Below, in pieces: positions 32,870 to 41,169 of a stretch of DNA of 64,000 nucleotides (position 1 is its first letter; each line of letters starts with the position of its first letter). Origin of the DNA: Actinomadura chibensis NBRC 106107 (GTDB taxonomy: Bacteria > Actinomycetota > Actinomycetes > Streptosporangiales > Streptosporangiaceae); NCBI RefSeq assembly GCF_001552135.1, contig NZ_BCQP01000009.1, positions 22,954-86,953 of the forward strand, read 5' to 3'. The notes under the pieces were generated by a model. That model was not told the origin of the DNA, searched no databases, and saw only the letters and a program-made list of their open reading frames with translations. The position numbers and the translations under genes were made by a program.

Positions 32870-33817
32870 ATGCCCCTGGATCCCGAGGCGCAGCGGATCG
32901 TCGACCGCACTCCTGCCGAGGACCCGAACGGGTCGGCCCCGCCCGACCCCGTCGCGATGCGCGAGGGCTTCAAGCAGATGTGGCGGATGCCCGACGACCT
33001 GCCCGCCGTCGGCTCCGTCGCCGACACCGTGATCCCGGGCCCCGCGGGCGACCTCCCCGTCCGCGTCTACACGCCCGCCGGGGAGGGGCCGTTCCCCGCG
33101 TTCGTCTGGTACCACGGCGGCGGGTGGACGATCGGCGGTCTCGACGAGAACGAGTACTCGTGCCGCGCCGTCTGCGCCGCGGCGGAGACCGTGGTGGTCT
33201 CCGTCGACTACCGGCTCGCGCCCGAGAACCCGTTCCCGGCCGCGGCCGAGGACGCCTACGCCGCCGTCGCCTGGATCTCCGCGCACGGCGCGGAGATCGG
33301 CGCCGACCCAGCCCGGATCGCGGTGGGCGGGGAGAGCGCGGGCGGCAACCTCGCCGCCGTCACCGCGCTCAAGGCCCGCGACCTCGGCGGTCCGGAGCTG
33401 GCCCTGCAGGTGCTCGTCTCGCCCGTGCTCGGCCATCCCGACGACGGGCGGGCCTCCTACGAGGAGTATTCGGAAGGATACTTCCTCTCCAAGTCCAGTA
33501 TGGACTGGTTCTTTACGACATATCCGACCGATCCGCGCGACCTCGACGACCCGTACCTGCTGCCGCTGCGGTCGAAGAACCTCGCCGGGCTGTGCCCGGC
33601 GCTGGTCCTGGAGGCCGAGTACGACGTGCTGCGGGATGAGGGCGAGGAGTACGCCGCGCGGCTGGAGGAGGCGGGCGTCCCGACGGAGCTCGTCCGGTAC
33701 GAGGGCATGATCCACGCGTTCTTCGGCCCGCTCGCGACCGAGCTGTCGGCGGGGCGCGCGGCGCAGCGGCGGGTCTCCGCCGCGCTCCGCGCCGCCTTCG
33801 GGACGGACGGCGCCTGA
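32870..33817 (+). CDS. Esterase of the hormone-sensitive-lipase (HSL) family
   Basis: 315 aa alpha/beta-hydrolase. The HSL hallmark HGGGWTIGG forms the oxyanion hole, GESAGGNLAA is the nucleophile elbow, VLEAEYDVLRDE gives the acid, and MIHAFFGP the catalytic His. VVSVDYRLAPENPFPAA is diagnostic of the family. It should hydrolyse a carboxylic ester of modest size. No signal peptide is seen, so it acts in the cytosol on a substrate already imported, presumably by the ABC transporter encoded next. ATG 32870 follows CGGAGG. The stop overlaps the LivF start (TGATG). Confidence 0.88.
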   Translation: MPLDPEAQRIVDRTPAEDPNGSAPPDPVAMREGFKQMWRMPDDLPAVGSVADTVIPGPAGDLPVRVYTPAGEGPFPAFVWYHGGGWTIGGLDENEYSCRAVCAAAETVVVSVDYRLAPENPFPAAAEDAYAAVAWISAHGAEIGADPARIAVGGESAGGNLAAVTALKARDLGGPELALQVLVSPVLGHPDDGRASYEEYSEGYFLSKSSMDWFFTTYPTDPRDLDDPYLLPLRSKNLAGLCPALVLEAEYDVLRDEGEEYAARLEEAGVPTELVRYEGMIHAFFGPLATELSAGRAAQRRVSAALRAAFGTDGA

Positions 33818-34569
33818 TGACCGCCCCCGCACTGGCCCTGGAGGGCGTCGGCGTCGACCGGGCCGAGGTCCAGATCATCCACGACGTCACGCTCGACGCC
33901 GCCCCGGGCGCGGTCACCGTCGTCCTCGGCGCGAACGGCGCCGGGAAGACGACGCTGATGGACGGCATCGCCGGCCTCGCCCCGCTCAGGTCCGGCTCCA
34001 TCCGGCTGGACGGCACGCCCATCGAGAAGCTCGCCCCCTACAAGCGGGCGAGGGCCGGGCTCGGCTACGTCGAGCAGGCCCGCACCACCTTCCGGACGCT
34101 GACCGTGGAGCAGAACCTCCTCGTGTCCCAGTCCGGGGACGGCGACCTCGGCACCGTCTACCGGCTCTTCCCCGAGCTGGAGAAGCGCCGGAGCCTGCAG
34201 GCCGGGCACCTGTCGGGCGGCGAGCAGCAGATGCTCGTGCTCGGCCGGGCGCTCGTCTCGGCGCCGAAGGTCGTCCTGATCGACGAGATGTCCCTCGGCC
34301 TCGCGCCGCTCGTGGTGCGGCGGCTGATGGGCACCGTCGGCGAGCTGGCCGGGATGGGCATCGCGGTCGTGCTGATCGAGCAGTTCGCGAACCTGGCCCT
34401 GGACATCGGCACCCACGCCCACGTGCTGCGCAAGGGCCGCGTCGTCTTCTCCGGCCCGTGCGAGGAACTCCGCGGCGACGAACAGCGCCTGCACCGGCTC
34501 TACTTCGGCGGTCCGCCCCTCAGCGGCGCCAAGACCGACGCCGGTGCGGCAGAGAGCGAGCTCGAATGA
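33817..34569 (+). CDS. Branched-chain-amino-acid-type ABC importer, LivF-like ATPase
   Basis: 250 aa. Walker A GANGAGKTT, Q-loop YVEQARTTFRTLTVEQNLLV, signature LSGGEQQM, Walker B KVVLIDEMSLGLAPL and an EQFANLALDI switch region are typical of LivF, although the H-loop position carries Gln (VLIEQF), as is normal in this family. It energises uptake together with the permease-ATPase fusion, the LivH permease and the binding protein that follow. The first gene of the importer overlaps the esterase gene, so the imported compound is likely the ester or a related aromatic acid. The last 4 bases overlap the next start (ATGA). Confidence 0.9.
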   Translation: MTAPALALEGVGVDRAEVQIIHDVTLDAAPGAVTVVLGANGAGKTTLMDGIAGLAPLRSGSIRLDGTPIEKLAPYKRARAGLGYVEQARTTFRTLTVEQNLLVSQSGDGDLGTVYRLFPELEKRRSLQAGHLSGGEQQMLVLGRALVSAPKVVLIDEMSLGLAPLVVRRLMGTVGELAGMGIAVVLIEQFANLALDIGTHAHVLRKGRVVFSGPCEELRGDEQRLHRLYFGGPPLSGAKTDAGAAESELE

Positions 34570-36326
34570 ACGTGCTGGACAAGCGGGGGCTGGGCGTGGG
34601 GCTCGGCGCCGCGGCGCTCGCCTGCGCCGTGCTGCCGGTGGTGCTGCCCCCGTACTGGATCTACCTGGGGATCAGCGCGGCGATCAGCGCGGTGATCATG
34701 CAGAGCTTCGGCGTGATCGTCGGCCGGGCCGGCGTCATGTCGCTCTGCCAGATGTCCTTCGCGGCGATCGGCGCGTGGGTCATGCTGCGGCTGAACGTGG
34801 CGGAGGCCCCCGGCGGCTTCTTCGTGTGGCTGCTGCTCGGCGGCCTCGCCGCGGTGCCGGTCGGCGTCGCGATCGGGCTGCCCGCGCTGCGGATCCGCGG
34901 CGTGAACCTCGCGGTGGTGACGTTCGGCTTCGCGGTGTCCACCGACATCGTGCTGAACAGCAACCCGTTCCCGGGCGCCAAGGACCTGAAGATGCTCGAC
35001 CGGCCCGCGCCGTTCGACACCGACAGCGGGTACTTCATCCTCTGCGTCATCGTGTTCACGATCCTCGCCGTCGCGCTCGGCGCCATCGGCAAGACGCGGC
35101 TCGGGCTGTCCTGGTACGAGCTGCGGCACTCCGAGCGGTCCGCCGCCGCGCACGGCATCTCCGTCGCGCGCAGCAAGCTCGCCGCGTTCGCGATCAGCGC
35201 GTTCGTCGCCGGGATCGGCGGCGGGCTGCTGGTCGGCCAGCTCAGCCTGGTGGTGCCGCAGAACTTCGCGATGGGGCAGTCGCTCGCGCTGTTCGCCGTC
35301 GCCATCATGATCGGCCCGCACCACCCGGAGGGCGCCGTCCTCGGCGGCGTGTTCGGCGCGATCATGGGGACGATCATGGAGAAGATCTCGCTGCCGCAGG
35401 ACTTCGGCGGCGTGCTGTTCGGCGTGGGCGCCCTGCTCGCGCTGCGCAGCGGGCTCAGCCAGACCGACCTCACCCGGATGCGCAAGCGCGAGCGCGACGC
35501 CCGCAAGCTGCTCAAGGAGGTCGGCGACCCCGCCGAGGCGGCCGCGGAGAGCGCCGCCGCGCAGGCGCACGCCGACCCGCCGGAGGCGCCCGCGCCGCGG
35601 GCCGCCGCCGACCGCAAGCCGGTCCTGACCGTGAAGGGCATGACGGTCAAGTTCGGCGAGGTCGTCGCGCTCGACGCCGTGGACCTGACCGTCCCCGAGG
35701 GCGGGGTCGTCGGGCTCATCGGCCCGAACGGCGCCGGGAAGTCGACCTTCATCGCGGCCGTCAGCGGCTTCGTCGGCTACGAGGGCGCGGTCACGCTGGA
35801 CGGGCGCCCGCTCGACCGGGTCGTGCCGAACAAGCGGGCGACGCTCGGCCTGCGCCGGACGTTCCAGACCACCGCCATCGCGCCCGAGCTCAGCCTCTAC
35901 GAGTACCTGACGATCGGCGCGGGCCGGAAGCTCGCGAAGTCCGAGGCGGACGAGCTGCTGGAGTTCTTCGCCTGCCCGCCCGGCGACGTCCCGGTGTCCA
36001 TCGTGGACGCCGGCACCCGCCGCCAGCTCGACGTCGCCGCGGCGATCGCGGCGCGGCCGAAGGTGGCGCTGCTCGACGAGCCCGCCGCCGGCCAGTCCGC
36101 CGCCGAGTCGATCGCGCTCGGCGCGCGGCTGCGGGCCGTCCCCGCGCGGTTCGGGGTGGCGATCCTGCTCGTCGAGCACGACATGGAGCTCGTCCAGGCG
36201 ACGTGCGAGGAGGTCACCGTCCTGGACTTCGGCCATGTCATCGCGTCCGGGCCCACCGGCGAGGTCCTGGAGGACCCCGCCGTCCGGGCCGCCTACCTCG
36301 GCGCCGCGGACGTCCCGGCGTCGTGA
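34566..36326 (+). CDS. Fused LivM permease - LivG ATPase subunit
   Basis: 586 aa. Residues 1-315 form a LivM permease with about eight helices and the family segment HSERSAAAHGISVARSKLAAFAISAFVAGIGGG. A charged, Ala/Pro-rich linker (320-360) leads into a LivG-type ATPase (365-586): Walker [30 protein letters not shown], Walker B KVALLDEPAAGQSAAE and H-loop LVEHDMELV. The expected LSxGxQ signature is degenerate (DAGTRRQ), and the helical part before it is short. Fusions of LivM and LivG are known in actinobacteria. The ATPase probably pairs with LivF, which supplies a canonical signature to one composite site. Confidence 0.88.
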   Translation: MNVLDKRGLGVGLGAAALACAVLPVVLPPYWIYLGISAAISAVIMQSFGVIVGRAGVMSLCQMSFAAIGAWVMLRLNVAEAPGGFFVWLLLGGLAAVPVGVAIGLPALRIRGVNLAVVTFGFAVSTDIVLNSNPFPGAKDLKMLDRPAPFDTDSGYFILCVIVFTILAVALGAIGKTRLGLSWYELRHSERSAAAHGISVARSKLAAFAISAFVAGIGGGLLVGQLSLVVPQNFAMGQSLALFAVAIMIGPHHPEGAVLGGVFGAIMGTIMEKISLPQDFGGVLFGVGALLALRSGLSQTDLTRMRKRERDARKLLKEVGDPAEAAAESAAAQAHADPPEAPAPRAAADRKPVLTVKGMTVKFGEVVALDAVDLTVPEGGVVGLIGPNGAGKSTFIAAVSGFVGYEGAVTLDGRPLDRVVPNKRATLGLRRTFQTTAIAPELSLYEYLTIGAGRKLAKSEADELLEFFACPPGDVPVSIVDAGTRRQLDVAAAIAARPKVALLDEPAAGQSAAESIALGARLRAVPARFGVAILLVEHDMELVQATCEEVTVLDFGHVIASGPTGEVLEDPAVRAAYLGAADVPAS

Positions 36327-36334
36327 CCCGCGCT

Positions 36335-36384
36335 GTCGTAACGAATGTCGTAACAAATCACGTGGTACCACGCCCCGTCGTAAC
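36335..36384 (+). repeat. Direct repeats GTCGTAAC and a KpnI-centred palindrome before the binding-protein gene
   Basis: GTCGTAAC occurs at 36335-36342, 36347-36354 and 36377-36384. Between copies two and three is the perfect 12-bp palindrome CGTGGTACCACG (36361-36372). The block fills the 112-bp gap between the permease-ATPase fusion and the binding-protein gene. It is a plausible extra promoter/operator, since binding proteins need higher expression than permeases. Confidence 0.5.
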
Positions 36385-36438
36385 AAGTCCTGTTCCATAC
36401 CCCCAACCCCATCTCTTCGTGAAGCAAGGGCCTCTGCG

Positions 36439-37608
36439 ATGAAACGCACACACGCGCGCTCATACTCACTGGCGGCCGCGGCCGCGCTCGTCATCTCCGT
36501 CACCGGCGCCGGCTGCCAGTCGTCCGGCGGCTCGGACGGGCCGATCAAGGTCGGCGCGATCAACGGCATCACCGGGCTGTTCCAGACCCCCGAGGTCCCG
36601 AAGGCCGTCAAGGCGGTCTTCGAGGAGGTCAACGCGGCGGGCGGGATCAACGGCCGGAAGCTGGAGCTGATCAGCAAGGACGACGCGATGGACCCGGCGC
36701 GGTCCAGTCAGGCCGCGCGCGAGCTGATCAAGTCCTCGAACGTGGTCGCGTTCGCCGGCTCCTCCAGCGCGGTGGACTGCGGGCTGAACCGCGCCACCTA
36801 CACCAAGGAGAAGATCGTCTCCATCCCGGCGGTCGGCGTCGACCCGACCTGCTTCACGAGCCCGAACATCGCGCCCGTGAACCCGGGTCCGTTCACGCTG
36901 ACGACGGCGATGCTGTACTACGCGTCGGAGACGCTCAAGCGCAACAAGGTCTGTATCGACTACACCGTCCTGCCCGGCAGCGGCGGCGGCATCGAGAAGG
37001 CCATCAAGGACTGGACGGACCTGACCGGCAAGACCCTGGCGCACAAGAACCTCGCCGTCGGCCAGGGCGACCCGACCCGCTACCTCGTCGCCGACAAGAA
37101 CGCGGGCTGCGAGGCCGTCCTCTACAACGCCACCGTCGGGCCGTGGTTCCAGCAGGCCAAGACGCAGGGCATGCAGAAGGTCGACTTCATCGTCGCGGCG
37201 AACAGCTACACCGACGCCAACGCCAAGGTGATCCCGCCGGACATGAACGCCTACGCCGCCACCGAGTGGCAGCCGTACACCGACCCGACCCTGCCGGGCA
37301 ACGACCGGTGGGCGAAGCTCGTCGACAAGAACGGCATCCAGAAGACGGCGTTCAGCCAGGGCGCGGTCATGTCGGCGGACATCTTCGTCCAGGTGCTCAA
37401 GTCCATCAAGGGCGACATCACCCGCGAGTCGGTGACCAAGGCCTTCAAGAACATGAAGCCGATCAGCTACCCGATGGCGGGCACCCCGTACGTGTTCGGC
37501 CCCGGCAACGAGCACAACCCGATCAAGGGCAGCCAGTTCGTGAAGGCGGACAAGGGCGGCTGGAAGGTGCTGCCCGGCGGCTTCACCGTCCCGGCCCCCA
37601 CGAAGTAG
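36439..37608 (+). CDS. Substrate-binding lipoprotein of the Liv-type importer
   Basis: 389 aa periplasmic-binding protein type I, anchored outside the membrane. The lipoprotein signal (KRTHARSYSLAAAAALVISVTGAGC) ends at a Cys in VTGAGC. The mature part starts IKVGAINGITGLFQTPEVPKAV, the usual Leu/Ile/Val-binding-family opening, with NAAGGINGRKLELISKDD following. NVVAFAGSSSAVDC replaces the canonical serine/threonine ligand loop, so the ligand is probably not a plain amino acid. ATG 36439 is 112 bp after the previous gene; the frame is open further upstream, but only this start gives a signal peptide. Confidence 0.88.
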   Translation: MKRTHARSYSLAAAAALVISVTGAGCQSSGGSDGPIKVGAINGITGLFQTPEVPKAVKAVFEEVNAAGGINGRKLELISKDDAMDPARSSQAARELIKSSNVVAFAGSSSAVDCGLNRATYTKEKIVSIPAVGVDPTCFTSPNIAPVNPGPFTLTTAMLYYASETLKRNKVCIDYTVLPGSGGGIEKAIKDWTDLTGKTLAHKNLAVGQGDPTRYLVADKNAGCEAVLYNATVGPWFQQAKTQGMQKVDFIVAANSYTDANAKVIPPDMNAYAATEWQPYTDPTLPGNDRWAKLVDKNGIQKTAFSQGAVMSADIFVQVLKSIKGDITRESVTKAFKNMKPISYPMAGTPYVFGPGNEHNPIKGSQFVKADKGGWKVLPGGFTVPAPTK

Positions 37609-37669
37609 CGGCCTGTCGCCGGGCGCGCTGGACCCCTCCCGCGCGCCCGGCCCCACCCGGAGGTATCCG

Positions 37670-38542
37670 ATGGTGAACTCTGTGATCGCCGGGCTGTCCA
37701 GCGGCGGCGCCTACGCGCTGCTCGGCCTGTGCGTGGTGCTGACCTACCGGCTCGTCGCCGTGGTCAACTTCGCGATGACGGCGGTCGGCGCGATGGGCGC
37801 GTTCGTGATGGTGTCGCTCACCGACAGGGGAGTGAACGTCTGGCTGGCGCTGCTGGTCGGCGCGGCCGCGGCGGCGCTGCTGTCCGGCGTGTTCGGCGCG
37901 GCGCTCGTCCGCTGGTTCGCCGGGCACCGGGAGCGGACGAAGGCGGCCGTCACCGTCGCGCTGTACGTGGCGCTGACCGCGATCGGGGTGCGGCTGTTCG
38001 GCGGCAACTCGACCGGCGCGCACCGCTTCCCGAACCCGTTCGGCGACCCCGTCTTCACGGTGGGCAGCGTCGTCGTCCCGCAGTCGGTGCCGGTGGCGAT
38101 CGGGTTCGCGCTGCTCATCACCGTCGCCGTCGGGCTGCTGCTGACCCGCACCCGGCTCGGGCTGAAGCTGCAGGCGCTGTCGGAGCGGCCCGGCACCGCC
38201 GAGGTCGTCGGCATCCCCGCGCCGCGGCTCGCGGTCGGCGTCTGGGCCGGCGTCGGCGCGATCACGATGCTGGTGATCGTGCTGGTCGCGCCGCGCCTCG
38301 GCGGCGACTTCGGGACGCTGTCCGGGCTGATCAGCACCGCGCTCGCGGTCGCGATGGTCGGCGCGTTCCGCAGCCTGCCGCTGACGCTGCTCGGCGGGCT
38401 GATCCTGGGCTGCCTGGAGGGCCTGTCGTCCTCCATGGACTCGATCCAGAAGTACCAGGGCGTCGTGCCCTTCCTGGTGATCCTCGTCCTGCTGTGGTGG
38501 CGGAGCCGCCGCGAGGTCTGGGACACCGCGCACAGCCGGTAG
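37670..38542 (+). CDS. LivH-like ABC importer permease
   Basis: 290 aa with about eight membrane helices. The start MVNSVIAGLSSGGAYALLGLCVVLTYRLVAVVNFA is the family N terminus. The cytoplasmic coupling loop with the EAA-like Gly (ALSERPGTAEVVGIPAPRLAVGVWAGVGA) follows helix 5. It forms the translocation pore with the LivM half of the fusion protein. Subunit order in the operon is LivF, LivMG, binding protein, LivH. AGGTATCC upstream is a modest ribosome binding site. The last helix is followed by WWRSRREVWDTAHSR. Confidence 0.88.
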   Translation: MVNSVIAGLSSGGAYALLGLCVVLTYRLVAVVNFAMTAVGAMGAFVMVSLTDRGVNVWLALLVGAAAAALLSGVFGAALVRWFAGHRERTKAAVTVALYVALTAIGVRLFGGNSTGAHRFPNPFGDPVFTVGSVVVPQSVPVAIGFALLITVAVGLLLTRTRLGLKLQALSERPGTAEVVGIPAPRLAVGVWAGVGAITMLVIVLVAPRLGGDFGTLSGLISTALAVAMVGAFRSLPLTLLGGLILGCLEGLSSSMDSIQKYQGVVPFLVILVLLWWRSRREVWDTAHSR

Positions 38543-38573
38543 GCGTGCGGAGAAGAGAGAGAAACGAGGCAAG

Positions 38574-39680
38574 ATGGGTCACCCGACCGCTACCAGGGCC
38601 GCGGTGCTCCGCGAGCACGGCGCCGAGCTCAGCCTGGAGGAGCTTCCGCTGCCCCCCGAGTGCGAGCCGGGCGCGGCGCTCGTCAGGGTCGACTGCGCGA
38701 CGCTGTGCGCGACGGACGTGCACCTCTGGTCCGGCGCGATGTCGTTCCCGGAGATGCTGCCGATCGTCCTCGGGCACGAGACGATGGGCACCGTCCAGGC
38801 CGTCGGCCCGGGGACGCGCGACGCCCTCGGCCGCGAGGTCAAGGTGGGCGACCGCATCGGCTGGTCGGAGTCGGTGTGCGGGCACTGCTACGGGTGCACC
38901 GTGCTGCGCAACCCGGTCGCGTGCGCCGAGCGGGGCTACGGCTTCCTCCTGCGCGCCGACCGGTTCCCCTACGCCACGGGCGGGCTCGCCGAATACAACT
39001 ACGTGACGCCGGGCGCGCTGAAGCTCGTCCTGCCGGACGACGTGAAGGACACCTGGGCCGCGTCCGCCGGGTGCGCGGTCAAGACCGTCCTGCACGCGTT
39101 CGACCGGGCCGGGGGAGTCCGGCCGGGGTCGGCGGTCGCGGTGCAGGGCGCGGGCGCGCTCGGGCTCGTCGCGACGGCCGTGGCGAGCGTGTCCGGCGCC
39201 GGCACGGTGATCACCATCGGCGCCCCGGACGACCGGCTGGAGCTGGCCCGCCGGTACGGCGCGGACGTGACGATCGGGCTGGACGGCGACGCCGACTCCC
39301 GGGTCGCCGCCGTCATGGACGCGACGCAGGGGCGCGGCGCCGACCTCGTCCTCGACCTCGCGGGCGCGCCGGGCGTCGGCGCGGAGGCGATCGGCATGGC
39401 CGCGTTCGGCGCGTCGTTCGTCATCGTGGGCAGCACCGGGCCGCGGCCGGAGCAGCTCGCGCTCGGCGCGATCATGGGCAAGGAGCTGAACGTGCGCGGC
39501 TCCCTCAACGGCGACGTCGGCGACCTGCACCGCGCCGTCGAGTTCCTGCGGACGTTCCAGGACCGCTTCGCCTGGGACGACCTGTTCGGCGCCCCGGACG
39601 GCCTCGGCGCGGCGTCCGGGGCGCTCGGCTCCATGTCCCGGCTTGAGCAGGTCAAGGCCGTCATCCACCCCAACAGGTAA
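38574..39680 (+). CDS. Zinc-containing medium-chain alcohol dehydrogenase
   Basis: 368 aa MDR-superfamily enzyme. The catalytic-zinc Cys is in TLCATDVHLW and the His-Glu in GHETMG. Four structural-zinc cysteines lie in CGHCYGCTVLRNPVAC. The Rossmann motif GAGALG and a later GAP support NAD(P) binding. Expected to oxidise an alcohol or reduce an aldehyde; substrate unknown. It follows LivH by 31 bp and precedes the second aldo/keto-reductase-like gene by 15 bp, so all are likely one transcript. Confidence 0.88.
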   Translation: MGHPTATRAAVLREHGAELSLEELPLPPECEPGAALVRVDCATLCATDVHLWSGAMSFPEMLPIVLGHETMGTVQAVGPGTRDALGREVKVGDRIGWSESVCGHCYGCTVLRNPVACAERGYGFLLRADRFPYATGGLAEYNYVTPGALKLVLPDDVKDTWAASAGCAVKTVLHAFDRAGGVRPGSAVAVQGAGALGLVATAVASVSGAGTVITIGAPDDRLELARRYGADVTIGLDGDADSRVAAVMDATQGRGADLVLDLAGAPGVGAEAIGMAAFGASFVIVGSTGPRPEQLALGAIMGKELNVRGSLNGDVGDLHRAVEFLRTFQDRFAWDDLFGAPDGLGAASGALGSMSRLEQVKAVIHPNR

Positions 39681-39695
39681 GGAACAGCTCGCACC

Positions 39696-40664
39696 GTGTC
39701 CCCAGAACGGAAGATCCCCCAGCGCCGTCTCGGCTCCGCCGGGCCCGAGGTGGGCGTCCTGTCGCTCGGCTCCTGGCACACCTACGACCGCATGGACTTC
39801 GGCGAGGCCGTGAAGATGCTCCGGCACGCCGTCGACTCCGGAATCAACCTGTTCGACGTCGCCGTCTACGGGATCCCCGGCGTCCACCCGCCGGTCTTCA
39901 CCGACGTGCTGTTCTCCGCGATGGTCCGCGCCGCCGGGCTCGCGCGGGACGACTACCTCCTGTCCGCCAAGCTGTGGCTGGAGGGGTACCCCGAGCACTC
40001 GCTGCGCGACCAGCTCGCGAACGCGCTGTTCCGGGTCGGCGCCGACCACGCGGACGTGGCCGTCCTCGGCGACATCCGCAGCGACGACCTCGACCTGAAG
40101 GCCCTCGCCGAGGACCTCGCCGCGCTGGAGAAGGAGGGCCTGCTCGGCTGCTGGGGCGTGAACAACTGGTCGGCCACCGCCGTCCGGACGATCCGCGAGC
40201 ACGCCCTCGCCGCCGGGTCGCCCGGCCCGCAGCTCGCCCAGCTGAAGTACAGCCCGTGCCGCCGCGCCATCCCGGACGGCGAGCCGTTCGCGGCCGTCTT
40301 CGCCGAGGGCGTGTCGCTGCAGGCGTCCGACGTCCTCGAAGGCGGCATCCTCGCGGGCAAGTCGGGGGAGTCCCGGCAGGTCGGCCGCGACCCCGGCGAC
40401 ATCCGGCCGAGGATCCACGAGGCGGCGCGCGGCATCGCCGACCTCGCGGCGAGCCTGGACGCGACGGCCGCCCAGCTCTGCATCGCGTTCACGCTGACGC
40501 ACCCGTCCACGAGCACGGTGCTGTTCGGCTCGACGAGCATTCAGCAGCTCACGGACAACATCGCGGCGCTGGACGTCCTGGAGCGCGTCGGCGCGTCCGA
40601 GCTCAGGACGCTGATGGACCCGTACTGGGTCGACCGCGACATCGTCGACCCGGAAGGGCCGTGA
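39696..40664 (+). CDS. Aldo/keto-reductase-fold protein with altered active site (paralogue 2)
   Basis: 322 aa, clearly related to the gene at 30312: LGSWHTYDRM, DVAVYGIPGVHPPVFTDVL, SAKLWLEGY, WGVNNWSA and LQASDVLEGGILAGK all align. The same departures from the standard tetrad recur. Tyr comes four residues after the Asp (DVAVY), and the catalytic His strand reads ADVAVLGDIRSDD, with Gly at the His position. Two paralogues sharing the changes, placed at the two ends of one gene block, suggests they form a heteromer or carry out one specialised step. GTG 39696 follows AAGGAACAG. Last gene of the esterase-importer operon. Confidence 0.8.
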   Translation: MSPERKIPQRRLGSAGPEVGVLSLGSWHTYDRMDFGEAVKMLRHAVDSGINLFDVAVYGIPGVHPPVFTDVLFSAMVRAAGLARDDYLLSAKLWLEGYPEHSLRDQLANALFRVGADHADVAVLGDIRSDDLDLKALAEDLAALEKEGLLGCWGVNNWSATAVRTIREHALAAGSPGPQLAQLKYSPCRRAIPDGEPFAAVFAEGVSLQASDVLEGGILAGKSGESRQVGRDPGDIRPRIHEAARGIADLAASLDATAAQLCIAFTLTHPSTSTVLFGSTSIQQLTDNIAALDVLERVGASELRTLMDPYWVDRDIVDPEGP

Positions 40665-40698
40665 CGGCCGTCCGCTGATCAAAGGGGAGGCGCCGCGG

Positions 40699-41085
40699 TC
40701 AGGACTCCGTCAGGGCCGCGAGCGCCTCCTCTTGCGTCGGGTGGGAGATGAGGTGGCGGTCCAGGCCGCTGCGCTCGATGATCGTCCGCAGCCGCTGCCG
40801 CGGCCGGGCGAGGACCAGCTCCCCGCCCGCCCGGCGCGCCGCCTTCCACAGGACGATCAGGGCGTTCAGCCCCGACGAGTCGCAGAACCCGACCTCGCCG
40901 ATGTCGAGGACGACCCGCGGGGGGCCGTCCAGCTCCCGCATGTCCAGCAGGACGTGCTCGCGGAGCTGGTCGGCCGTCAGGATCGTCAGCTCGCCCTCCG
41001 CCTCGACGAGCAGGCAGGGGCCGCGGGTCATGGTGCGGACCCGCAGCGGGTCGACGGGCCGCGGCCCGTCCGCGCCGAGAGACAT
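40699..41085 (-). CDS. STAS-domain anti-sigma-factor antagonist
   Basis: 128 aa single STAS domain of the SpoIIAA/RsbV type, which releases a sigma factor by binding its anti-sigma kinase. LLVEAEGELTILTADQLREHV is the first strand-helix unit, and VGFCDSSGLNALIVLW holds the Ser that is normally phosphorylated. No partner kinase or sigma factor lies next to it. ATG 41085 has GGAAGGTG 6 bases upstream; GTG 41094 is in frame. Downstream of the ABC exporter genes on the same strand, separated by 84 bp. Confidence 0.82.
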   Translation of the reverse strand: MSLGADGPRPVDPLRVRTMTRGPCLLVEAEGELTILTADQLREHVLLDMRELDGPPRVVLDIGEVGFCDSSGLNALIVLWKAARRAGGELVLARPRQRLRTIIERSGLDRHLISHPTQEEALAALTES

Positions 41086-41169
41086 GCCGGTCACCTTCCG
41101 TCGTCGCGGGCATCTCGGTACCCGCGAACGGCCAGGTCATGCGGCCGCCTCCGGGCGGAACGCGGCGGG

